Part shown: one piece after another, positions 32,008 through 40,625 of the stretch
Position numbering within the stretch: position 1 is the stretch's first letter
How the letters are laid out: every line of letters starts with the position of its first letter
NCBI GenBank assembly: GCA_964557975.1
Contig: CAZLCG010000009.1
Coordinates: 1 to 56,351, forward strand
From: Fimenecus sp964557975
GTDB lineage: Bacteria > Bacillota > Clostridia > Oscillospirales > Acutalibacteraceae
Direction of reading: 5' to 3'
DNA: 56,351 nt
The notes under the pieces: generated by a model
Databases searched by the model: none
The model's input: the letters and a program-made list of their open reading frames with translations, nothing else
Told to the model about the DNA's origin: nothing
Position numbers and translations under genes: made by a program

Positions 32008-32361
32008 ATGAAAAAAATGCTTTTATTCTCAGGCGGCATTGTAACGGGGATCGTAAACGTACTGCTCGGCGCAGGCGGCGGAATACTCGCAGTGTTCCTT
32101 TTAAAAAAGAGCGGTATGCCGCAAAAGGAAGCCCAAGCGAACGCCATAGCAGTAATTTTTCCGCTTACAATTATCAGCTTGATTATATACCTTATCGGCG
32201 GTTATGTCAATTTTTACGACAATATTTATCTTCTGCCGACCGGCGTTTTAGGCGCGCTTGCGGGCACGTTTATTCTTAAAAAAATCTCTCCCCGTTCAGC
32301 CAAAACGGTTTTCGGTCTGTTTATGGTCTGGGCGGGAGTAAGGCTGTTGATTAAGCTGTGA
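32008..32361 (+). CDS. TauE/SafE-like exporter, half-length protein 1
   Basis: A 117-residue membrane protein with about four helices, equal to one of the two repeats of a normal TauE/SafE sulfite/sulfonate exporter (about 250 residues). The repeat signature is GIVNVLLGAGGGILAVFLL near the start, with TGVLGALAGTFILKKISPRSAKTVFGLF later. Its last four bases (GTGA) overlap the start of the second half, so the two are translated together and probably assemble into one transporter. The ribosome site (GGTGA) is weak. Confidence 0.82.
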   Translation: MKKMLLFSGGIVTGIVNVLLGAGGGILAVFLLKKSGMPQKEAQANAIAVIFPLTIISLIIYLIGGYVNFYDNIYLLPTGVLGALAGTFILKKISPRSAKTVFGLFMVWAGVRLLIKL

Positions 32362-32744
32362 ATTTTAACATTACGGATATAATCGCTTCTCTGATTTCCG
32401 CCGTTATAAGCTCTATGGGGCTCGGCGGCGGCGGAGTGCTTATTCTTTATTTAACGCTTTTCCGCGATACGGAGCAGTTAACGGCGCAGGGCTTGAATCT
32501 TTTATTCTTTATCCCCTGCTCGATAACATCGCTTATAGTTTATTCCAAAAATAAAATGATAAAGTATAAGGAGCTTATCTATATTGTTTCGGGCGGTATT
32601 ATAGGTGTGTTCATAGGAAGATTCCTTTTAAAACAAACAGACCCGTATTATTTAAAAATTGCTTTCGCCGTGTTTTTAACGGCAGTCGGGGCTTTTACCG
32701 TATTCTCCAAAAAAGGAAAAAACGCCGACGCGCAGAAGCGTTAA
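32358..32744 (+). CDS. TauE/SafE-like exporter, half-length protein 2
   Basis: A 128-residue protein matching the other repeat of a TauE/SafE exporter: SAVISSMGLGGGGVLILYLTLF is the glycine-rich repeat motif and GGIIGVFIGRFLLKQTDPYYLKIAFAVFLTAVG the second half. It starts at GTG 32358, overlapping the previous stop by four bases. The C-terminal tail is basic. The single-chain homologue at 55.4-56.1 kb shows the fused form. The substrate is probably a small sulfur or organic anion (family knowledge). Confidence 0.82.
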   Translation: MNFNITDIIASLISAVISSMGLGGGGVLILYLTLFRDTEQLTAQGLNLLFFIPCSITSLIVYSKNKMIKYKELIYIVSGGIIGVFIGRFLLKQTDPYYLKIAFAVFLTAVGAFTVFSKKGKNADAQKR

Positions 32745-32812
32745 ACAAAATGTTGTTAGTTTTGTTTAAATATGTTAAAATTGTATCTATCAGAATACCG
32801 CAGAGGTGGATT

Positions 32813-34885
32813 ATGGAATACGAAATGCTTTTTTCGCCTATGAAAATAGGTAAAGCGGAAATAAAGAACAGGATAGTTATGCCCCCTATGATGCTCGGCT
32901 TCGGTCAGTTTGACGGCAAGCCGACCGAGGAAATGATGGATTATTACGAAGAAAGAGCCAAGGGCGGCGTCGGGTTAATTGTAACCGAAATAACCCGTAT
33001 CGACGATTTTTCGGGCGCGACCGCGTTTGCTCAGCTCGCGATAAGCCATGACTGCCATATTAAACCTCTTTCGGAAATGATTGAAAGAGTTCATGCTCAC
33101 GGGGCTAAGATGTTTATACAGCTGCACCACCCCGGCAGACAGAATTTATCGCTTATGATGGGAACCGTTCCCGTTTCAATCGCTATGGAAAAGATTACGG
33201 CAGGGCTTTACGGCAGGCTGTTTTATAAGCTTGCGCCCTACGCAAAGGTGCTTGACGATAAGGACTTACTTTTAAAAACCTACTCCCCGTCCGAGTGCGA
33301 CAAGGCTTATTCCGCCGAAAGCGTAAATAAGGAAATGACGGTAAAGCAGATCAAAAAGATCATAAACGAGTTTATTTCGGGCGCTGTAAGGGCAAAAAAG
33401 GCGGGCGCCGACGGCGTCGAGCTTCATGCCGCTCACGGGTACTTAATCCAGCAGTTTCTATCCCCCTTCACTAACCAAAGAACCGACGAATACGGCGGCA
33501 GCTTTGATAAAAGAATGAAATTCCTTATTGACATCCTCAGCGGCATAAAACAGGCTTGCGGAAAGGATTTTCCCGTTATTGTAAGGCTTTCCGTCGACGA
33601 GTGTTATGATAAAATCGACAAAAAAGGTATGGGCTACAATCTTGACGACGGGGTAAGGATGGCAAAAATCATCGAAAATAACGGCGCTGACGCAATCGAC
33701 GTTTCCTCGGCAGGCTACGATACATATAACTATTGGCTGGAGCCCTCCTCCTTTGAACCGGGCTGGCGCAAATATATGGCCGAAAGGGTAAAAAAAGAGG
33801 TTAACATTCCTGTGCTTGCCGCAAACCTTATACGCTCGCCCGAGCAGGCTGAAAAACAGCTTCGTGACGGCGTTCAGGATTTTGTATGTTTAGGTCGTCC
33901 CCACATTGCCGACCCTCATTGGGCAAACAAGGTTAAAGAAGGCAGAGAGAACGAAATTAAGCGTTGTATATGTTGCCTTAACTGTATGGAAAGTATGCAG
34001 AAAAACGCATATAAGGGAACGCATGCGGAATGTTCGGTAAATCCTATGCTCGGCAGAGAAAAAGAGGATTTAAGGGTCAACGGCGGCGGCAGGACCGTAG
34101 TTATAGTCGGCGCGGGACCGGCAGGGCTTATGAGCGCCGAAATACTCGGCAGGCGCGGATTTAAACCTATTGTATTTGAAAAAAAGAGCGAAGCGGGCGG
34201 TCAGCTTCAGCTCGCGAACAAGCCTCCGCTCAAGGATAAAATAAATTGGTGCATTGACGACCTTTTGGCAAGCGCGTTAAAATACGGCGCGGAAATAAGG
34301 TATAATACCCCCGTGACCGAGGATACTATAAAGGAAATAAAGCCGTACGCCGTGATTATCGCCGCAGGCGGTACTGCGGTAAAGCCGAAGTCAATTAAAG
34401 GCTCCGACCTTCCGAATGTTTGCACGGCTGCGGATGTTCTTGACGGCTCGGTAAAGCCGCGCGGCAAGGCTGTAGCTGTTATAGGCTCGGGTATGACGGG
34501 GCTTGAAACGGCTGAGCTTCTGTGTGAAAGCGATAACCGCGTTACGGTTATTGAAATGGCTGATATAATTGCTCCCGACACATGGATGCAGCACGTTGAC
34601 GACTGCCTGCCCCGCCTTAAAGCGCACGGCGTTAAATTTATTACAGGGCACAGGCTTACCGAAATCACCGAAACGGGCGTAACTCTTGAACCTGTCGGCA
34701 CTGAAAATATAAGAGTTGAAAAATTTGACAATGTCGTGCTTTCCCTCGGCGTGCGCCCGGAAAACGGTTTATATTCAAAATTTCGCGCGATATGCCAAAG
34801 AGTTGAGGTTGTCGGCGACGCGAAAAAGCAGGGCAAAATTGCCGACGCGACAGCTTCCGCATATGAAGCGTGCAGAAAAATCTGA
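32813..34885 (+). CDS. NADH:flavin oxidoreductase of the Old Yellow Enzyme / 2,4-dienoyl-CoA reductase type
   Basis: A 690-residue flavo-iron-sulfur enzyme. Residues 1-370 are an FMN-binding TIM barrel (LFSPMKIGKAEIKNRIVMPPM; GVELHAAHGYLIQQFLSPFTNQRTDEYGG). Cysteines for a [4Fe-4S] cluster follow (RCICCLNCMES near 383 and AECSVNP). Residues about 430-690 bind FAD and NAD(P) (VVIVGAGPAGLMSAE; AVIGSGMTGLETAELL). Such enzymes reduce activated C=C bonds, as in dienoyl-CoA, enoate or bile-acid (BaiCD/BaiH-like) reduction; the substrate is open. ATG 32813 with AGAGGTGG upstream replaces an earlier in-frame start lacking a ribosome site. Confidence 0.9.
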   Translation: MEYEMLFSPMKIGKAEIKNRIVMPPMMLGFGQFDGKPTEEMMDYYEERAKGGVGLIVTEITRIDDFSGATAFAQLAISHDCHIKPLSEMIERVHAHGAKMFIQLHHPGRQNLSLMMGTVPVSIAMEKITAGLYGRLFYKLAPYAKVLDDKDLLLKTYSPSECDKAYSAESVNKEMTVKQIKKIINEFISGAVRAKKAGADGVELHAAHGYLIQQFLSPFTNQRTDEYGGSFDKRMKFLIDILSGIKQACGKDFPVIVRLSVDECYDKIDKKGMGYNLDDGVRMAKIIENNGADAIDVSSAGYDTYNYWLEPSSFEPGWRKYMAERVKKEVNIPVLAANLIRSPEQAEKQLRDGVQDFVCLGRPHIADPHWANKVKEGRENEIKRCICCLNCMESMQKNAYKGTHAECSVNPMLGREKEDLRVNGGGRTVVIVGAGPAGLMSAEILGRRGFKPIVFEKKSEAGGQLQLANKPPLKDKINWCIDDLLASALKYGAEIRYNTPVTEDTIKEIKPYAVIIAAGGTAVKPKSIKGSDLPNVCTAADVLDGSVKPRGKAVAVIGSGMTGLETAELLCESDNRVTVIEMADIIAPDTWMQHVDDCLPRLKAHGVKFITGHRLTEITETGVTLEPVGTENIRVEKFDNVVLSLGVRPENGLYSKFRAICQRVEVVGDAKKQGKIADATASAYEACRKI

Positions 34886-34887
34886 TT

Positions 34888-35457
34888 ATGACTAAAAAGA
34901 AATATCAATTCGCTGTTCTTACCACCTTGTATTTTGTGATTACGGTATGCGACCTGCTGTTCACCTATTTTGCTACTCCCGATTTAATGCTCGAAGGCAG
35001 TCCCCTTGTGACAAGCCTTGAATTCGGCTGGGCAGGGCTTATAACCGTTAATATTCTGACTTTTATTCTGTATTTTATAATGGCGTATTACGCTTATATA
35101 AAATATAAATCCCCCGATTCGAAAGAGACCGGCGACCTTAAACGCTACCTCGCCGATATAACCTACGGAAACGGAGACGAAATATCGTTCGGAATGATTA
35201 AAAAGCCCAAATACTGGGCGCCGCAGATAGCTTGCCTTTGCTACAGCGTTTCAACCGCTCTGCCGTTTGCAAGGCTTATCATCGTCGTTGAGTGGTATTT
35301 GCTGATTATGAAAATTCACGCGCCGCTTTTTTTCAGTATTGTCGCGGTTTTTCCGCTCGGAAGAATAGACCTGTTCGCTGCGGTTTTTATAGCTTGGGCT
35401 TTGAGCTTTGTATGGATAAAAAAGGAATTTAAGCTCAATAAACTTTCTGCAAAATAG
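34888..35457 (+). CDS. Hypothetical membrane protein
   Basis: A 189-residue protein with about four hydrophobic segments (near 10-28, 45-66, 115-140, 150-175) and a polar middle section. It begins two bases after the reductase stop. An in-frame GTG at 34870 would overlap that gene. Neither start has a clear ribosome site, so translation probably depends on the upstream gene. No family recognised; a link to the reductase is suggested only by position. Confidence 0.6.
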   Translation: MTKKKYQFAVLTTLYFVITVCDLLFTYFATPDLMLEGSPLVTSLEFGWAGLITVNILTFILYFIMAYYAYIKYKSPDSKETGDLKRYLADITYGNGDEISFGMIKKPKYWAPQIACLCYSVSTALPFARLIIVVEWYLLIMKIHAPLFFSIVAVFPLGRIDLFAAVFIAWALSFVWIKKEFKLNKLSAK

Positions 35458-35487
35458 GCGATTGACATAAAATTAACAAATCTGAAC

Positions 35488-35517
35488 AAAAAAAGAGATA
35501 TTGCGTCTCTTTTTTTT
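35488..35517 (+). terminator. Terminator of the reductase unit
   Basis: A-rich arm ending AAAAGAGA paired with TCTCTTTT around a seven-base loop, then T residues. Confidence 0.75.
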
Positions 35518-35555
35518 GCTTTTTTCCCAAAATTTCACAAGTTATGTAAATTTTC

Positions 35556-35584
35556 TTGATAAACGCAACTATATAAGGTATAAT
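35556..35584 (+). promoter_or_regulatory. Promoter of the decarboxylase operon
   Basis: TTGATA (35556-35561), a 17-bp spacer and TATAAT (35579-35584); the untranslated leader is about 75 bases. Confidence 0.8.
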
Positions 35585-35665
35585 TCTAATAATTATTAAA
35601 ATGGCGAAAATTTGGATTTTCTCTGTTTTCACTTATTAAGTTATTTAATTTGGAGGTCTTAATAT

Positions 35666-37045
35666 ATGAAAGTTCAATTCACCGAAACCGCATTAAGAGA
35701 CGCAAACCAGTCCTTAATTGCGACAAGACTCCCCTATTCGGAGTTTGAGGGGATTCTTGAAACTATGGACAAAGCGGGTTACTACTCGCTCGAATGCTGG
35801 GGCGGAGCGACGTTTGACTCCTGTCTTCGCTATCTTGACGAGGATCCGTGGGAAAGGCTTAGAAAAATCAAATCAAAATGCCCGAACACGAAATTGCAGA
35901 TGCTTCTTCGCGGTCAAAACCTTTTGGGCTACCACCACTACCCCGATGACGTAGTAAGAATGTTTGTCAAAAAATCGGTTGAAAACGGCATTGACATCAT
36001 AAGAATTTTCGACGCTCTCAACGATGTGCGTAACATTCAGGTCGCCGTTGACGAAACAATTAAAAACGGAGCGATCGCCTCGGGCGCCATAAGCTACACA
36101 AAAAGCCCTATTCACAGCCTTGAAGCGTATGTTAAGCTCGCAAAGGAAATGGAGAATTTAGGCTGTCAGACAATCTGCATTAAGGATATGGCGGGAATTA
36201 TGGGACCTCAGGAGGCTTACGACATGGTAAAGGCTCTTAAGGAAAACGTAAAAGTTCCGATAATTCTTCACACACATTCAACGACCGGTCTCGGTATGCT
36301 CACGCTTCAAAAGGCGGTTGAAGCAGGCTGTGACGTAATCGATACCGCTATTTCCTCTTTCTCGGGCGGTACCTCGCAAGCCCCCACCGAGACTATGGCA
36401 TACGCCCTTAAGCAGGAAGGCTATGAGTTCGACCTTGATATGGCGGTTCTTAAAGAGATCAACGACTTCTTCAAGCCGATTGAGCAGAGATACCTTAAAG
36501 AGGGCAAATTAAACCCCGTCGTTCTCTCAACCGACACGAACGCGCTTAATTATCAGATTCCGGGCGGTATGCTTTCAAACCTTGTCGCACAGCTTACCGC
36601 GCAGAATAAGATGGACAAATTCGACGAGGTGCTTCTTGAAACGCCGAGAGTACGCAAAGACCTCGGCTATCCCCCGCTTGTAACCCCCATGAGCCAGATG
36701 GTCGGCGTTCAGGCTGCAACAAACGTTCTTACGGGCGAAAGATACAAGAATATTTCAAAAGAGGTCAAGGCGTATATCAAGGGTGAATACGGCAAAGCCC
36801 CCGGTGAAATAGACAAGGAGCTTCAGAAAAAGGTTCTCGGTGATGAAGAGCCTGTTAAGGGAAGATACGCCGACACCCTTGAGCCTATGTTTGAAAAGGC
36901 AAAGGCTGAAATAGGCGGCAAGGCGAAAAGCGACGAGGACGTTCTTTCCTATATCGCCTTCCCGACTCAAGCCGAAGCGTTCTTTGATAAGAGAGAGGAA
37001 AAATTAAAGAACACCTTCTCTTATTCAATTAAAAGAATTGATTAA
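35666..37045 (+). CDS. oadA: Carboxyltransferase (alpha) subunit of a sodium-pumping decarboxylase, oxaloacetate type
   Basis: A 459-residue cytoplasmic subunit that moves CO2 from the substrate, probably oxaloacetate, to the biotin of the carrier. The HMGL-like barrel starts VQFTETALRDANQSL, the typical carboxyltransferase motif. Metal and substrate residues lie in MLLRGQNLLGYHHYPDD and TICIKDMAGIMGP, and histidines in LHTHSTTGLG. The biotin domain found at the C-terminus of many OadA proteins is absent and is encoded separately two genes on. The order alpha-gamma-carrier-beta resembles methylmalonyl-CoA and oxaloacetate decarboxylase operons. The 5S-like sequence favours a 2-oxo acid substrate. 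Confidence 0.9.
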   Translation: MKVQFTETALRDANQSLIATRLPYSEFEGILETMDKAGYYSLECWGGATFDSCLRYLDEDPWERLRKIKSKCPNTKLQMLLRGQNLLGYHHYPDDVVRMFVKKSVENGIDIIRIFDALNDVRNIQVAVDETIKNGAIASGAISYTKSPIHSLEAYVKLAKEMENLGCQTICIKDMAGIMGPQEAYDMVKALKENVKVPIILHTHSTTGLGMLTLQKAVEAGCDVIDTAISSFSGGTSQAPTETMAYALKQEGYEFDLDMAVLKEINDFFKPIEQRYLKEGKLNPVVLSTDTNALNYQIPGGMLSNLVAQLTAQNKMDKFDEVLLETPRVRKDLGYPPLVTPMSQMVGVQAATNVLTGERYKNISKEVKAYIKGEYGKAPGEIDKELQKKVLGDEEPVKGRYADTLEPMFEKAKAEIGGKAKSDEDVLSYIAFPTQAEAFFDKREEKLKNTFSYSIKRID

Positions 37046-37057
37046 GGAGTGTGAAAT

Positions 37058-37423
37058 ATGAATTTCCTTAAATATGAAAACGGAATTACAATGATTGAAG
37101 CCCTCGGCGTTTCGGTTACGGGAATTATTGTGGTTTTGATTGTTCTCGCAATTCTCGCGGTTCTCGTTCTGTTGCTTTCAAAGGGAATACGCCTTGTTGT
37201 TAAGGATAAAAAGAACGTTCCGAAAAAGAGCGAAGCCGCAGCCGTCCCCGCAAGCCCGAAGCCCCATGGTACGGCGCTCCCCGTCACGCAGTCCGCGGGG
37301 ACGCTTGAATTATACAAAACCGATGAAAAGACCGCCGCCGTTATTATGGCGATCGTTTCAAACGAAAGCGGCATAGAGCTTAACAGGCTTCGCTTTAATT
37401 CAATTAAACTTATAGAAGAATAA
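37058..37423 (+). CDS. oadG: Gamma/delta-type small subunit of the decarboxylase
   Basis: A 121-residue protein of the OadG family. A short N-terminus precedes one membrane helix (about 18-42, VTGIIVVLIVLAILAVLVLLL) and an Ala/Pro/Lys linker. The C-terminal part, TDEKTAAVIMAIVSNESGIELNRLRFNSIKLI, is seen in clostridial decarboxylase gamma/delta chains. It anchors the carboxyltransferase to the membrane subunit (family knowledge). AAGGAG precedes the ATG. Confidence 0.82.
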   Translation: MNFLKYENGITMIEALGVSVTGIIVVLIVLAILAVLVLLLSKGIRLVVKDKKNVPKKSEAAAVPASPKPHGTALPVTQSAGTLELYKTDEKTAAVIMAIVSNESGIELNRLRFNSIKLIEE

Positions 37424-37434
37424 GAGGGATAAAA

Positions 37435-37815
37435 ATGAAATACATTGTAACTTTAAACGGAATGAATTATGAGGTTGACGTTGACGAGCTGAACGAGGCT
37501 ATTGTTACCGACGTTGCTCCCGCCGCAGCTCCTGCCGCTCCCGTTCCCGCCGCCACGGCAGCCGCGCCTGCCGTTCCCGCATCGCCCGCCGTTTCGGGAA
37601 GCGGAACACCGGTTAAGGCTCCTATGCCCGGCACTATACTTAAGGTTAACGCTTCCGCAGGTCAGTCTGTTAAAGAGGGCGACATTCTGTTCATTCTTGA
37701 AGCTATGAAGATGGAAAATGAAATTGTCGCGCCCGTAAGCGGTACCGTTACTCGGGTCGCGGCATCAAAGGGTGCAAGCGTTGCAACCGACGAAGCCCTT
37801 GCCTTTATCGGTTAA
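37435..37815 (+). CDS. Biotin carrier protein of the decarboxylase
   Basis: A 126-residue carrier. A short beta segment (MKYIVTLNGMNYEVDVDEL) and a flexible Ala/Pro linker (about 30-60) lead to the biotinyl domain, with the lysine acceptor in ILEAMKMENEI. APMPGTIL and VSGTVTRV are the hammerhead strands. The carrier shuttles carboxyl groups from OadA to OadB. In this operon it is a separate protein, as in methylmalonyl-CoA decarboxylase, rather than a domain of OadA. Confidence 0.92.
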   Translation: MKYIVTLNGMNYEVDVDELNEAIVTDVAPAAAPAAPVPAATAAAPAVPASPAVSGSGTPVKAPMPGTILKVNASAGQSVKEGDILFILEAMKMENEIVAPVSGTVTRVAASKGASVATDEALAFIG

Positions 37816-37829
37816 GGGAGGTTAAACAG

Positions 37830-39026
37830 ATGTCAATTATCAACGCTATTGCGGAAATTTTCAGCGAATCGGGCTTTGCCGCGCTCGGCTGGCAGAATTG
37901 GGTAATGATTGCGGTTTCCTTCGTGCTTTTCTATCTTGCGATAGTTAAAAAATTCGAGCCTCTGCTTCTCGTGCCGATTGCCTTCGGTATGCTTCTTGTC
38001 AACATATATCCCGACATCATGTACGACCCGCTTATGATGTCGTCGTATTCGGGCGAGGTCGTCGAGGGCGCGCATTGGTACGACGCAGGCGTTTTAAGGC
38101 TGATATACGCAGGCGTTAAGTCGAGTATATTCCCCTGCCTTATCTTTATGGGCGTCGGAGCGATGACTGATTTCGGTCCGCTTCTTGCGAACCCGTCAAG
38201 CCTGCTTTTGGGCGCGGCGGCACAGCTTGGTATTTACGTTGCCTTCCTTATTGCGATAGCAACGGGCTTTATTCCCGGCTTTGAGGGCTTTACCCCTCAG
38301 GAGGCGGCTTCAATAGCCATCATCGGAGGCGCTGACGGTCCTACCGCAATTTACTTAACGGGCAAGCTTGCCCCGCAGCTTTTGGGACCGATTGCGGTCG
38401 CGGCATATTCTTATATGGCGCTTATTCCGCTCATTCAGCCCCCTATTATGAAGCTTCTTACGACCAAAAAGGAAAGAGAAATCAAGATGGATCAGTTAAG
38501 AACCGTCTCAAAAGCGGAAAAAATAATTTTCCCGATTGTTGTTACGGTTCTCTGCGTCCTTATTATCCCGTCAACCGCTCCGCTTATCGGTATGCTCATG
38601 CTCGGCAATCTGTTTAAAGAATCGGGCGTTACCGAAAGGCTTTCGGACACGGCGCAAAATTCGCTTTGCAACATCGTTACGATTTTGCTCGGCGTTACGG
38701 TCGGCGCAACGGCGGAAGGCAAAACCTTCCTTGACGTTAAAACGCTTTTGGTTATCGCAATAGGGCTTCTCGCATTCGCCTTTTCAACCGCGGGCGGCGT
38801 TCTGTTTGCCAAGCTTATGAACGTTATCACCCACGGCAAGGTAAATCCGCTTATCGGCTCGGCAGGCGTTTCGGCAGTTCCCATGGCGGCGCGCGTATCG
38901 CAGGTCGAGGGCAGAAAATACAACCCGTCGAATTTCCTTTTGATGCACGCAATGGGACCGAACGTCGCGGGCGTTATCGGCTCGGCGGTTGCCGCAGGCT
39001 TCCTGCTTATGACCTTCGGTAATTAA
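37830..39026 (+). CDS. oadB: Sodium-pumping membrane subunit (beta) of the decarboxylase
   Basis: A 398-residue membrane protein with about nine to eleven helices that decarboxylates carboxybiotin and exports sodium ions. The conserved site GGADGPTAIYLTGKLAP contains the aspartate needed for sodium coupling in OadB/GcdB/MmdB. AAFGMLLVN-like and GPNVAGVIGSAVAAG segments are also conserved. Loss of CO2 creates a sodium gradient that can drive symporters, possibly including the GPH transporters in this window. It is the last gene before a terminator. Confidence 0.92.
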   Translation: MSIINAIAEIFSESGFAALGWQNWVMIAVSFVLFYLAIVKKFEPLLLVPIAFGMLLVNIYPDIMYDPLMMSSYSGEVVEGAHWYDAGVLRLIYAGVKSSIFPCLIFMGVGAMTDFGPLLANPSSLLLGAAAQLGIYVAFLIAIATGFIPGFEGFTPQEAASIAIIGGADGPTAIYLTGKLAPQLLGPIAVAAYSYMALIPLIQPPIMKLLTTKKEREIKMDQLRTVSKAEKIIFPIVVTVLCVLIIPSTAPLIGMLMLGNLFKESGVTERLSDTAQNSLCNIVTILLGVTVGATAEGKTFLDVKTLLVIAIGLLAFAFSTAGGVLFAKLMNVITHGKVNPLIGSAGVSAVPMAARVSQVEGRKYNPSNFLLMHAMGPNVAGVIGSAVAAGFLLMTFGN

Positions 39027-39040
39027 GTTAACGTAAAGAT

Positions 39041-39079
39041 AAAAAGATGTCGGAGCGAAGCTGCTTCGGCATCTTTTTT
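39041..39079 (+). terminator. Terminator of the decarboxylase operon
   Basis: Stem AAAAAGATGTCGGA / TTCGGCATCTTTTT with GU pairs and a T-rich end; the A-rich arm allows bidirectional use. Confidence 0.78.
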
Positions 39080-39132
39080 AATGAGGGGTCTGATGGAAAA
39101 TTTATGTACGGTATTTTAAAAATATCTTACCG

Positions 39133-39798
39133 TCATATCCGATTAAGCCTTACGCGCCTTAGAAATTCCTCCCCGAGGAAGGCTGCCAGCGCTCCCGATA
39201 AAGCAAAGCAAAGCCAATACTCATACGGCTTTAACGCGCTTTGCGAATACATAACATAATTTAAGGGTATATCCGATAAATCTATAATGATAAAGACCTC
39301 ATATGTAATCATTAAAAGCAGGGTTACCGCGGTTGACCTCGAAACAGCCATTATAAAATAGGAAACCCCGTAAAGGAAAAGGGCAACGCAAACCGTTTTT
39401 AAAAACTCTAAGCCCATGTCTTCAAAAAATCGGCTGTAGGCTGTAAATAAAACGCCTGAAACCAAAGCGTTAAAAAGCGCGGGAAGCATAGTTAAATACA
39501 GTCTTTTACCCGTAATATATATGTGCATTATTTCTTTGGCGTCGGTTTCCGTAAAAAGCCTTAACATAAACACCGACGGCAGAGCGCAGGCAAAGGGGAC
39601 GAGCCTTCTTGCTGTCTGAATAAGCGTCGTTTTCAGTTCTTCACTTATACCGAGCAGCTTATAATTACCGTAGTTAATAATCGGGACGGCAACAATTATA
39701 ACGCCTAAGGAAAACAGCAATACGGGCATTACGGCTTTCATAGACAAAACAGCGAGCTTAAAAGAAGCGGACGCTCTTATATTCCCTTTATTAAGCAT
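39133..39798 (-). CDS. ABC-2-type membrane protein, third gene of the ABC unit
   Basis: A 221-residue protein with five to six hydrophobic segments and no soluble domain, encoded right after an ABC ATPase with a 22-base overlap. That position and the helix content suggest a second permease subunit of an ABC-2-type system. No specific family motif was recognised. Confidence 0.65.
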   Translation of the reverse strand: MLNKGNIRASASFKLAVLSMKAVMPVLLFSLGVIIVAVPIINYGNYKLLGISEELKTTLIQTARRLVPFACALPSVFMLRLFTETDAKEIMHIYITGKRLYLTMLPALFNALVSGVLFTAYSRFFEDMGLEFLKTVCVALFLYGVSYFIMAVSRSTAVTLLLMITYEVFIIIDLSDIPLNYVMYSQSALKPYEYWLCFALSGALAAFLGEEFLRRVRLNRI

Positions 39799-40625
39799 AA
39801 GTATCCGTCCTCCACAGTCGGTTCAAGCGCCGTCCCGTTAAGCTCCGTTTTTGACAGTACCTTTACATATTTGCGGTTTGCCTTTTCATAGATTTTCTCT
39901 GTTTCGGCGGAAGCGGGCTGACTGCCGAGCTCAAATTCATAAACCTTATTTTCAGCGTATCCCGCAATTGACTGCCTGTCGGTATCCGCAAGCACCTTTC
40001 CGTTTTTTATAACGATAATATTGTCGCACAGCGCTTCAACATCTTCAATAATATGAGTTGAAAGTATTACAGTCGTTTGACGGCTTATATTGCCGACAAT
40101 ATTTTTAAACCTCAACCGTTCTTCAACGTCAAGACCCGTTGTCGGCTCGTCAAGAATGATAAGAGACGGCTCGCCCAAAAGCGCCTGAGCAATTCCGGCA
40201 CGCCGTTTCATACCGCCCGAAAGAGCCTTAACCTTATTGTTTTTCTTTTCCTCAAGGTTGACCGACGATAAGACCTCAAGCACAGACTCGTTTCTTTTAT
40301 TTTTATCCAATCCCTTCAGCGAAGCAAAATATGTCATCATTTCATAAAGAGTTAAATCCTTGAACATATCGAACTGCTGAGGGAGATAGCCTATATTTTT
40401 TGCACACTCGCAGTTTTTTCTCGGATTTTTTGAATCAATCAAAATTTCGCCCTTATATCTGTATATGCCCATAATGCATCTCAGCAAGGTCGTTTTACCG
40501 CTTCCGTTAGGTCCCAAAAGACCGTAAACGCCGTTTTCAAGGGTAAGGCTTATATTATCTACGGCGGTTTCCTTTTTCAGGTTCTTTGAAATAAAGCTTT
40601 TTGTCAGATTATTTATTTCAAGCAT
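39777..40625 (-). CDS. ABC transporter ATPase (ABC-2 system)
   Basis: A 282-residue ATPase: Walker A GPNGSGKTT, Q-loop in YLPQQFDMF, signature ALSGGMKRR, Walker B LIILDEPTTGLD and the switch in ILSTHIIEDVE. GYLPQQ and SGGMKRR place it with ABC-2/NatA-like exporters. About 70 further residues follow the ATPase core. ATG 40625 is chosen over an in-frame GTG six bases earlier because AGAGG is better spaced. The start overlaps the upstream permease by eight bases. Confidence 0.9.
   Translation of the reverse strand: MLEINNLTKSFISKNLKKETAVDNISLTLENGVYGLLGPNGSGKTTLLRCIMGIYRYKGEILIDSKNPRKNCECAKNIGYLPQQFDMFKDLTLYEMMTYFASLKGLDKNKRNESVLEVLSSVNLEEKKNNKVKALSGGMKRRAGIAQALLGEPSLIILDEPTTGLDVEERLRFKNIVGNISRQTTVILSTHIIEDVEALCDNIIVIKNGKVLADTDRQSIAGYAENKVYEFELGSQPASAETEKIYEKANRKYVKVLSKTELNGTALEPTVEDGYLCLIKGI

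Noticed and set aside
35666..37045. OadA lacking its biotin domain seen as a truncation
   Set aside because: The biotin carrier is encoded intact two genes downstream, a normal arrangement for this enzyme class.
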